Shown: positions 24,771 through 31,791 of the stretch, piece by piece
Layout of the letters: every line of letters starts with the position of its first letter
How positions within the stretch are numbered: the stretch's first letter is position 1
Source: Pseudomonas cedrina subsp. cedrina
GTDB lineage: Bacteria > Pseudomonadota > Gammaproteobacteria > Pseudomonadales > Pseudomonadaceae
DNA length: 64,000 nucleotides
Direction of reading: 5' to 3'
Assembly: GCF_001983175.1 (NCBI RefSeq)
Contig: NZ_MNPW01000011.1
Coordinates: forward strand, 62,001 to 126,000
Translations under genes and position numbers: made by a program
Notes under the pieces: model-generated
Told to the model about the DNA's origin: nothing
The model's input: the letters and a program-made list of their open reading frames with translations, nothing else
Databases searched by the model: none

Positions 24771-25604
24771 ATGGGCACGCTGACCTGGATTCGTCGCTTC
24801 AACGGCACACTGGGGCATCTGGCCCCGCAAACCGTGGCCAACAAAATGCGTCGTGTCTTCATGACGCCGCGCACGTTGCCGCCGCGTGATTGGGAACTGC
24901 CGCTGCTGGCGCAATCGGAGCGCATCACCTTGCGTTTCGGCTTGTCGGCCTTGCGTTGGGGGCAGGGGCCCACCGTGCTGTTGATGCACGGTTGGGAAGG
25001 CCGGCCTACGCAGTTCGCCAGCCTGATCACCGCGTTGGTCGACAAGGGGTATTCAGTGATTGCCCTGGACGGCCCCGCCCATGGTCGTTCGCCGGGGCGC
25101 GAGGCGCATGTAGTGCTGTTCGCCCGCGCCATGCTGGAGGCCGCCGCCGAGTTGCCGCCGCTGCGCGCCGTGATTGGCCACTCCATGGGCGGCGCCAGCG
25201 CGATGCTGGCGGTGCAGTTGGGTTTGCGCACCGAGGCGTTGGTGAGTATCGCCGCGCCGTCGCGCTGTCTGGATGCCCTGCGCGGCTTTACCACGATGGT
25301 CGGTTTGCCGTCGCGGGCGCGTTCAGCCTTTATCCGGGAAGTCGAGATGACCTTCGCAATGCCGCTCAAACATTTGGATGTGGCTCACTATCAGATGAAT
25401 ATCCCCGGCCTGATCGTGCATGCCGAAGACGATACCTTCGTCCCGGTCAAAGCCTCTCAAGCCATTCACGAAGCCTGGTTCGACAGCCGCCTGCTGCGCC
25501 TGGAGCAGGGTGGCCACCAGAAAGTGCTGGCCGACCCACGGGTGATCGACGCGACGCTTTCGCTGCTTGCCGGCTGTGGTTTACAGGCGCTGCAAACGGC
25601 CTGA
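24771..25604 (+). CDS. Alpha/beta hydrolase
   Basis: A 277-residue hydrolase fold protein. The oxyanion region is LLMHGWEGRPTQFASLI, the nucleophile elbow GHSMGGASAMLA, the acid HAEDDTFVPVKASQAI and the catalytic His in LEQGGHQKVLADP. No signal peptide or membrane segment. It is in an operon with the TetR gene upstream; a thioesterase gene starts 40 bases downstream. The substrate is unknown. Confidence 0.88.
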   Translation: MGTLTWIRRFNGTLGHLAPQTVANKMRRVFMTPRTLPPRDWELPLLAQSERITLRFGLSALRWGQGPTVLLMHGWEGRPTQFASLITALVDKGYSVIALDGPAHGRSPGREAHVVLFARAMLEAAAELPPLRAVIGHSMGGASAMLAVQLGLRTEALVSIAAPSRCLDALRGFTTMVGLPSRARSAFIREVEMTFAMPLKHLDVAHYQMNIPGLIVHAEDDTFVPVKASQAIHEAWFDSRLLRLEQGGHQKVLADPRVIDATLSLLAGCGLQALQTA

Positions 25605-25644
25605 TACACTCTCCCCGCCGACATCAATCGACGGGGAGCAAGGC

Positions 25645-26079
25645 ATGGGCTGGGATTTGGCAACGCCGTTTATCATCGATCTGCAGGTTGCGCCTGAAGA
25701 CATCGACGGCTTGGGGCACGCCAATAACGCGGTGTATGTGTCCTGGCTGGAGCGCTGCGCCTGGCGCCACTCCCAGCGCCTGGGACTGGACCTTACCGAG
25801 TACCGCCGCCTCGACCGTGCCATGGCGGTGGTGCGCCACGAGATCGACTACCTGGCCGCAGGCTACGAAGGCGATGAACTGCAACTGGCCACCTGGATCG
25901 TCGACTGGGACCAGCGCCTGAAGATGACCCGACGCTTCCAGCTGTTGCGCCCGCGGGATGGGGTCACCTTGCTGCGCGCGAACACCACCTTTGTCTGCAT
26001 CGAACTGTCCAGCGGCAAGCCCAAGCGCATGCCGCCTGCGTTTCTCGACGGTTATGGCCCTGCCCTGACAGGGGGTTAA
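25645..26079 (+). CDS. Hotdog-fold acyl-CoA thioesterase (YbgC/4-hydroxybenzoyl-CoA type)
   Basis: A 144-residue hotdog protein. The catalytic Asp-containing motif EDIDGLGHANNAVYVSWLER is at the N-terminus (Asp in the DGLGHANN turn), followed by VVRHEIDYLAAGYEGDEL, both typical of the 4HBT family. It should hydrolyse short or aromatic acyl-CoA esters. The start at 25645 has GGGGAGCAAGGC upstream; a longer frame from 25567 overlaps the previous gene and adds no conserved sequence. Confidence 0.87.
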   Translation: MGWDLATPFIIDLQVAPEDIDGLGHANNAVYVSWLERCAWRHSQRLGLDLTEYRRLDRAMAVVRHEIDYLAAGYEGDELQLATWIVDWDQRLKMTRRFQLLRPRDGVTLLRANTTFVCIELSSGKPKRMPPAFLDGYGPALTGG

Positions 26080-26134
26080 CGGTTGTTGTGGGAAACCCAG
26101 TAAACTGCGCCACGATTTTTGTTGAGTGTTTCCC

Positions 26135-27112
26135 ATGCAAATTGCTTTGGCGCCCATGGAGGGGTTGGTCGACAACATCCTGCGGGACGTGCTGACCCGC
26201 GTGGGGGGTATTGACTGGTGCGTGACCGAGTTCATCCGCGTCAACGACCGCCTGCTCACCCCCGCGTACTTTCATAAGCTCGCCCCGGAACTGCTGCACG
26301 GCGCCCACACCGCCGCCGGCGTGCCGCTACGTGTGCAATTGCTCGGTTCCGACCCGGTGTGCCTGGCGGAAAACGCCGCCCTGGCCTGCGAGCTGGGCTC
26401 GCAAGTGATTGACCTGAACTTCGGTTGCCCGGCCAAGACCGTCAACAAGTCCCGTGGCGGTGCGGTGCTGCTCAAGGAGCCGGAGCTGCTCAACCAGATC
26501 GTCGAACACGTGCGTCGCGCGGTGCCGGCCCATATTCCGGTGACCGCCAAGATGCGCCTGGGCTTCGACAGCCCGGACGGTGCCCTGGTCTGCGCCACCG
26601 CCCTGGCCGAAGGCGGCGCGGCGCATATCGTGGTACATGCGCGCACCAAGACCGATGGTTACAAACCGCCGGCCCACTGGGAATGGATCCCGCGGGTGCA
26701 GGACGTGGTCAAGGTGCCGGTGTTCGCCAATGGCGATATCTGGAGCGTCGAAGACTGGAAGCGCTGCCGCGAAATCAGCGGTGCCGAAGACATCATGCTG
26801 GGCCGTGGCCTGGTGGCGCGTCCGGACCTGGCGCGGCAGATTGCTGCGGCGCGGGCGGGCGAAGAGGTGGTCGAGATGACTTGGGCGCAAATGCAGCCGA
26901 TGCTCCAGGATTTCTGGACCCAGTCGGTGGCGCAACTGACCGAGCGTCAAGCGCCGGGGCGCTTGAAGCAATGGCTGGCGATGCTGACCCGCAATTATCC
27001 TGAGGCGGTGGAACTGTTTACGTTGATGCGCAGGGAGACTGATCTGGAACAGGTCGCTCGCTTGCTGGGCATGTCCGGTCAGCGCGAGCGGCCGGTGGCA
27101 TTGCAAGATTAG
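26135..27112 (+). CDS. dusC: tRNA-dihydrouridine(16) synthase
   Basis: FMN-dependent tRNA reductase of 325 residues that makes dihydrouridine in the D-loop. N-terminal MQIALAPMEGLVDNILRDVL and CVTEFIRVNDRLLTP fit DusC. The catalytic Cys is in LNFGCPAKTVNKSRGGA near residue 98, and phosphate binding is in VFANGDIWSVEDW and IMLGRGLVARPDLA. The ATG at 26135 is preferred over a GTG at 26126. A terminator follows at 27149. Confidence 0.93.
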   Translation: MQIALAPMEGLVDNILRDVLTRVGGIDWCVTEFIRVNDRLLTPAYFHKLAPELLHGAHTAAGVPLRVQLLGSDPVCLAENAALACELGSQVIDLNFGCPAKTVNKSRGGAVLLKEPELLNQIVEHVRRAVPAHIPVTAKMRLGFDSPDGALVCATALAEGGAAHIVVHARTKTDGYKPPAHWEWIPRVQDVVKVPVFANGDIWSVEDWKRCREISGAEDIMLGRGLVARPDLARQIAAARAGEEVVEMTWAQMQPMLQDFWTQSVAQLTERQAPGRLKQWLAMLTRNYPEAVELFTLMRRETDLEQVARLLGMSGQRERPVALQD

Positions 27113-27148
27113 GTTTACATATATAAATGTTTCATCCTCTTCTGTAAC

Positions 27149-27170
27149 GGGCGCCGAAAGGCGCCTTTTT
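27149..27170 (+). terminator. Rho-independent terminator after dusC
   Basis: GGCGCC-GAAA-GGCGCC followed by TTTTTC, 37 bases after the dusC stop. Confidence 0.9.
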
Positions 27171-27545
27171 CTTGTCCGAAAGATTACGTGTGCGTTGACG
27201 GCGTGCTGTTGGGGTTGGCTTGGTTGATTGTCGACTTCAGATGAAAGTTGGGTTGTTGCGCAATATATGCAAGTAATCATGAGTGTCCGGCTGGATTGCT
27301 ACGAGGTTTTAGTGTGCTGGGAAGTTAGTGGGTTATCCAGGTAGTCGTGCGCGCCCACTAACATAAGTTGTAGTTGCCAAACAGGTTCGTTGTTTTTCTC
27401 AAGTTGCCTTTGTGCTGGGTTGTTGCCTTAAGTGTCTTATTTCAGTGCGCTTGCAGCGCCCGTAAGGCCTGGGTCTGCAGATAAATGTCCATAGGCGAAC
27501 ATCGCAATCGGTCATTTGGTTTCCTTATATAAGCTCGGATTTTTC
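27171..27545. other. AT-richer gene-less spacer upstream of the effector-like cassette
   Basis: About 375 bases, visibly poorer in GC than the flanking core genes. No gene, tRNA or transposase fragment was found. It leads into the hrp-box-like promoter at 27546, which suggests the left boundary of an accessory segment. Confidence 0.5.
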
Positions 27546-27573
27546 GGAACTCATCGCCGTTACGCCCCACGAA
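27546..27573 (+). promoter_or_regulatory. Candidate HrpL-dependent promoter (hrp box)
   Basis: GGAACT (27546-27551), 15 bases, CCAC (27567-27570) followed by GAA, matching the hrp-box form GGAAC(C/T)-N15/16-CCAC-NNA used by the alternative sigma factor HrpL for type III secretion genes. It lies 102 bases upstream of the first gene of the cassette and in its direction. A motif of this length can arise by chance, so support comes from its position and the encoded proteins. Confidence 0.65.
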
Positions 27574-27674
27574 CCTTGCGAGTTTGTAGAGCTCACTGTT
27601 GTTCCCAAACCCTAAACCAAAAGTGCTTTCTTCTGTTTTGTGCGGAAGTTAGGCGCTGCTTGAGGAAATAAAAT

Positions 27675-28772
27675 ATGTCTAACGTGTCGACCCAACAGTT
27701 CGTGCCGATGAATACGAATTATGCGCCCCTTAATCAACCCTCAGTGCAAGTGACTAAGCCGCTCGAAGCTTCTGCGTCGACGGACCGTGTAAATCAATTT
27801 CTGAAGGACAGTAGTTCGACGCCAAAAGAACACAATGGGACGGTGAACAAGGAGTCCCTGGAAAAGCTGTTTGCCATGTTTGAGTTCGCGGTAAAGGCGA
27901 TGCGTAGCATGCTCGCCGGCATGGGGGTACTGCCCAAGTTGCCCGGCGAACTGGATGCCCAGCCCCAGGCCAACCCAGGGCTTGATGCCAAGGTCGTTGC
28001 GCAGCCCAACGTTAAACCTGGGGTCGAACCGCAAACGGATGCCAGGACACAGGTGAAGCCGGGCCCTGATCCCAAAGTGATTGCGGACACCCGCGTTAAA
28101 CCCGGGATCGAGCCGCAAACGGACGCTGGGACACAAGTCAAACCTGGCCCTGATCCCAAGGTCGTTGCCTATACAGACGTCAAGCCCAAGGTCGAGTCGC
28201 AGACGGACAGCAAGCCCCAGGTCAAGCAAGGCCCGGAAGTGAAAGTCACCCCCGACGGACGTGCCCACGTGACCCTCACACCGGAAGCCAAGCTCAGTAC
28301 CAACCCGGCGACAACCTCGCTCACTGATAGGGCACGCAATGACAAGCTGCCGGCTGATATCAATGTGACGGTGCAGGTCCAGAGCTGCCATTGCCCGCAT
28401 ACAGGCGAAAAGGTGGCGCGCGAGCCGGGGCTCACGCCAAGGACCGACGTTCAGCCCGCGATACCGGTCATCGTGGCGCCACCCGTCGAAAAACATCCGT
28501 CGCCGACGTCAACGGTCATTCCAAAGCTCGATGCCTCGCCATCGCTGCAGCCTCAAGTTTCCCCAACGACCGTTCACACGCCAGAACCCAAGCCGCCCGT
28601 AAAACCGGATGCGCCTGCCTCGACCACGGTGCTTCCAAAACCTGAGGCCCGAACCACTCCAGACCTTACATCCCCCGCACCTGATGAACGAATTGGCACT
28701 TCCCGTGGGTTCTCCCGGGGTCCATCCGAAGAACGTTGCGCTCCCAAGCCAAGCCTGCGCCAACGCTTCTGA
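27675..28772 (+). CDS. Harpin-like, proline-rich repeat protein, candidate type III secretion substrate
   Basis: I do not recognise a named family. The 365-residue protein has an N-terminus with type III export features: Val at position 4, no Asp or Glu before residue 31, and rich in Ser, Thr, Gln and Asn (MSNVSTQQFVPMNTNYAPLN). An amphipathic helix, ESLEKLFAMFEFAVKAMRSM (residues 60-79), resembles those in harpins. Residues 99-196 are seven 14-residue units (VKPG..PQTD / VKPGPDPKV). The rest is Pro-rich and disordered, with a lone SCHCPHTGEK Cys motif near residue 237. There is no signal peptide. First gene behind the hrp-box-like site. Confidence 0.7.
   Translation: MSNVSTQQFVPMNTNYAPLNQPSVQVTKPLEASASTDRVNQFLKDSSSTPKEHNGTVNKESLEKLFAMFEFAVKAMRSMLAGMGVLPKLPGELDAQPQANPGLDAKVVAQPNVKPGVEPQTDARTQVKPGPDPKVIADTRVKPGIEPQTDAGTQVKPGPDPKVVAYTDVKPKVESQTDSKPQVKQGPEVKVTPDGRAHVTLTPEAKLSTNPATTSLTDRARNDKLPADINVTVQVQSCHCPHTGEKVAREPGLTPRTDVQPAIPVIVAPPVEKHPSPTSTVIPKLDASPSLQPQVSPTTVHTPEPKPPVKPDAPASTTVLPKPEARTTPDLTSPAPDERIGTSRGFSRGPSEERCAPKPSLRQRF
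27969..28262 (+). repeat. 42-base coding tandem repeat (14-residue units)
   Basis: Seven consecutive 14-codon units at residues 99-196. Units alternate between two types, VKPGxEPQTDAxTQ and VKPGPDPKVxAxTx, so the higher-order period is 28 residues (84 bases). The first and last units are the most diverged, as expected for a repeat growing from the middle. Confidence 0.85.
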
Positions 28773-28851
28773 GCCTGTCGTCTTGAGACGTTGAACCTGA
28801 ATGTTCGCTCTCTGGCCCTGCGGTCAGGGAGCACTCAATGAGAGTTGATAC

Positions 28852-29796
28852 ATGCCATTAATAAGCCATTGCCCTTACGCGCGGCCAACCACTGACCCTT
28901 TCCGAGCGCCTGACTGTTCGGCCCATGCGTCGTCGGCTCCTGGATACCGGGACACCTTTCGCATCGCGCCACCTTCCTCAGGCTCGCGCGTCGAGCCCGA
29001 TAGCTTCGGTAACACCCTGGAACCTGTTGCCTTGATCAGCATGCTGACTGACCTGTTCAAGCAGTTCTTCAATCAATTGCAGAGTCTGCTGAGCAGAGAC
29101 ATTCAGCCGCCGGCGCCGAGACGCGACGACTTACCGCTACCGCGCGTGCAGCCCGCGCCCGATCCGGCAGTCATCGATAAACCAAAACAACCCATCCCTG
29201 GGCTGTCCAGTAAGCGTAACGGTGCGAAGCCCGACAATATCTGGAACGGTTTTCGGCAGGGAAGGCAAGGCAATTGCGTAACGATTTCGGCCATCAAGGC
29301 AGCGATGGCGAAGTTCGGCCAAAGCCCGACGGATATCTACAGGTCTGTCGAGAAAGTCGCGGATGGTTATAGGGTCGTCATGCGCGATGGCTTCGAGTTG
29401 CAGTTGAAGCAGTCCGAGTTGGATAAGGCCATTCGCGGTGCCGACTTCGTTCTGTTGAATGATCCGGAAATGCTCAATGACGCGCACTTTCTTTTTGCAT
29501 GTTCCGCCAAGCGTGCGCAGATAGAAAACAACGACGGATGGGCGAGAAGAAGTCTGGATGCCGCCATACAAAGTCTTAATAACGGTGAGGATGAGCGGGG
29601 CCCAGGGGAGGGCTTCAAGCGCCTGGGATTGAAAGATCATATGGCGCGCGTCTCGGCACTGGCCTTCGCTGACAAGTCGTTGATCGGCATGGTCAACAGG
29701 CGCGGCCACTCGGTTGCCGTGGTGGATGGAAGCGAGGAGATCTATGGCAAAAAACGCGGACGGCCCACAGGTGGGCAAGCGATTGCGTTGATCTAA
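28852..29796 (+). CDS. Candidate type III effector with calpain/papain-like cysteine protease domain
   Basis: A 314-residue protein of no family I can name. The N-terminus MPLISHCPYARPTTD has Leu/Ile at positions 3-4 and no acidic residue before 15, as in type III substrates. Residues 1-120 are Pro/Ser-rich with an amphipathic helix (LTDLFKQFFNQLQSLL, 65-80). The C-terminal domain (about 128-314) has QGRQGNCVTISAIKAAM, with Gln136 six residues before Cys142, the same spacing as QGxLGDCW of calpains, and a later RRGHSVAVVDG with His286. This supports a papain-fold thiol hydrolase by inference. GAGAG precedes the ATG. The same domain is triplicated in the next gene. Confidence 0.7.
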   Translation: MPLISHCPYARPTTDPFRAPDCSAHASSAPGYRDTFRIAPPSSGSRVEPDSFGNTLEPVALISMLTDLFKQFFNQLQSLLSRDIQPPAPRRDDLPLPRVQPAPDPAVIDKPKQPIPGLSSKRNGAKPDNIWNGFRQGRQGNCVTISAIKAAMAKFGQSPTDIYRSVEKVADGYRVVMRDGFELQLKQSELDKAIRGADFVLLNDPEMLNDAHFLFACSAKRAQIENNDGWARRSLDAAIQSLNNGEDERGPGEGFKRLGLKDHMARVSALAFADKSLIGMVNRRGHSVAVVDGSEEIYGKKRGRPTGGQAIALI

Positions 29797-29859
29797 CACC
29801 GTTTGCGCCGAGTTTGCTCCCACGGACTCGTCCAACTCTTTCATAAACGAGTTAACGCT

Positions 29860-31791
29860 ATGTCTACTTATGAAATTGGATCTTTTTCCCGCTTGGATCC
29901 CATGACGGAAAAATTGTGGGGCCCTCCATCAAAAGATCCGTCCGGTATCCCCGCTTTTGAAGCGTCGCAGCGTCGTTTCGGTGAGCATTTCAATGCCAGC
30001 TCGCACAGCGCAGTCATCAAACTCATGATGCTGACGTTTGGCGCGCACCCCGGCGATATGTTCAACGAGGTACAGGGCAATGGCGACGGTTATGACGTGA
30101 CCATGAAGGATGGTTACCGGCTGCATGTTTCCAGGCAGGAGTTGCAACAGGCGGCCGCTGCGTCACGTTTTACCGGCACTGACAGTGAGGCACTGAGCAG
30201 TGCCCATTTCGCGTTGGCGGTATTCGTCAAGCGCAAACAACTGCGCAGCGGCAACGCCGATGATCTGTCGGGTTTCGAGTCGGCCTTGACCCGGTCGTTG
30301 CAGGGTGAAACCACCTTTAACATGCTCAAGGGCATGGGGTTGTCCGGCCATCTCCAGTACGTACCCACTGCGACGGTGGTCGGCACTGGCGCAACGGGGG
30401 TGGCAGACAGCTACGATTTTGGCTCCGCGCTGATTCATGCCGGCCAGGCGCATCTTTTCGGCAGGCAGGGTTCGCCGGATCGTAGCTATACATACACGTT
30501 GGTGAAGGATGGCGCGCCGCAGACTCGCATCCTGCCGGCCCCCGTAATGCCTCGCATCGTGCCCAAGGTTGAACCGACCACGACACAGGTACGCCCAGAG
30601 GCTGCCGAGATTTTGCCGGGTTTCACAGCGCCATCGCGAAAGTTCGGCGAAGCGTTCGACCTGAGCAGCCATACCGCAGTGATCAAGATGATGATGCTCA
30701 GGTTTGGCCCGTCGCCCTCCGATATGTTCGAACGCGTCGAGGTCACTGAGGAGGGACACCGCGTCACTATGAAAGATGGTTTTGAAGTGACAGTCTCCAC
30801 GCAGGAGCTGCAGCGCACGACCGACGCCTCGCGATTTACCGGTTCTGACACGCAAATGGTCAACGACGCCAACTTCATGCTGGCGGCCTTTGCCAAGCGC
30901 AAGGCGGCGGAGCGCGATGTCCGGTTTGACGCGGCGTTATCGAGCACTTTGTACGGAGAGTCTACTTACAAGGCCTTGAAGGGGATGGGCCTGGTCGGTT
31001 TTCTACGGGTTGCACCGCCAGACAAGCTAGGTGCGCCAGGCAGCGTTGGCGTCACCTCCACCTTTAATCATTCAAGCGCGTTGGTGGTGGATGGCATCAA
31101 GCATGGCAACGGTGAGCAGGAGCCCGTCGTCAAGGACTACGGCTATCAGCTTGCCGCAGACGTTCGGGCCGAACCGGGCGCCAGGCCTGCGCAGTTCCCG
31201 GCGGCCCGCGTCGGCGTCAAACCTGCCGATATCTGGGGCGGTTTCTACCAAGGCGCAGAACGTAATTGCGTCACCGTATCGGCAATCAAGGCTGCAATGA
31301 TGAGGTACGGACAAAACCCCTTGGGCATCTTCAAGCATGTCACTGAGGCGGCGGACGGTTACACCATCACCATGCGTGACGGTTGCACGGTTCGGCTGAC
31401 CCATGATGAGCTGAAAGCGGCGCGCACGGCTGCCAACTTCCATGGCGCGGATAAAGGCCTGATTGACGATGCGGTGTTTCTTTACGCCGCGAGCGCCAAG
31501 CGTGCCCAGTTGGAGAATCACGAATTTCGCGCCGGTGCCGGCTTTGATGTGGCCCTGCAAACGCTCAACGATGGTGAGGTCCCCGGCGACGCATTGCGCC
31601 GTCTTGGCCTGTACGCCTTTACTCGCAAGAGCAGCGTGCAAGAGCTGGCCTCAGGCGTGCCAGGCACCCTGGCGAATTTCGAACATTCGGTGGCCGTGGT
31701 CGAGGGCGCCTACGATGACTACGGCGCCAGGCGCGATCTGAACGGCTCGCACTGGATGCATCAGCGCGGCCGCGCACTCAAATTGGTGTAG
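29860..31791 (+). CDS. Three-domain paralogue of the candidate cysteine protease effector
   Basis: A 643-residue protein with three copies of the domain seen in the preceding gene: about 35-200, 256-412 and 450-643. Each has the core MKDG/MRDG strand (DVTMKDGYRLHVS, RVTMKDGFEVTVS, TITMRDGCTVRLT) and an (F/A)xKRK/AKRAQ helix. Only copy 3 keeps the active-site pattern: QGAERNC with Gln464 and Cys470, then EHSVAVVEG with His609. In copies 1 and 2 the aligned Cys is Ser (47 and 269) and the Gln is Gly. The start at 29860 (MSTYEIGSF) is preferred to a frame opening at 29803. The 3' end overlaps the convergent GGDEF-EAL gene by 14 bases. Confidence 0.7.
   Translation: MSTYEIGSFSRLDPMTEKLWGPPSKDPSGIPAFEASQRRFGEHFNASSHSAVIKLMMLTFGAHPGDMFNEVQGNGDGYDVTMKDGYRLHVSRQELQQAAAASRFTGTDSEALSSAHFALAVFVKRKQLRSGNADDLSGFESALTRSLQGETTFNMLKGMGLSGHLQYVPTATVVGTGATGVADSYDFGSALIHAGQAHLFGRQGSPDRSYTYTLVKDGAPQTRILPAPVMPRIVPKVEPTTTQVRPEAAEILPGFTAPSRKFGEAFDLSSHTAVIKMMMLRFGPSPSDMFERVEVTEEGHRVTMKDGFEVTVSTQELQRTTDASRFTGSDTQMVNDANFMLAAFAKRKAAERDVRFDAALSSTLYGESTYKALKGMGLVGFLRVAPPDKLGAPGSVGVTSTFNHSSALVVDGIKHGNGEQEPVVKDYGYQLAADVRAEPGARPAQFPAARVGVKPADIWGGFYQGAERNCVTVSAIKAAMMRYGQNPLGIFKHVTEAADGYTITMRDGCTVRLTHDELKAARTAANFHGADKGLIDDAVFLYAASAKRAQLENHEFRAGAGFDVALQTLNDGEVPGDALRRLGLYAFTRKSSVQELASGVPGTLANFEHSVAVVEGAYDDYGARRDLNGSHWMHQRGRALKLV

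Noticed and set aside
29021..29050. A second GGAACC that might begin an hrp box upstream of the third cassette gene.
   Set aside because: No CCAC occurs 15-16 bases downstream, and it lies inside the coding region of the second gene.
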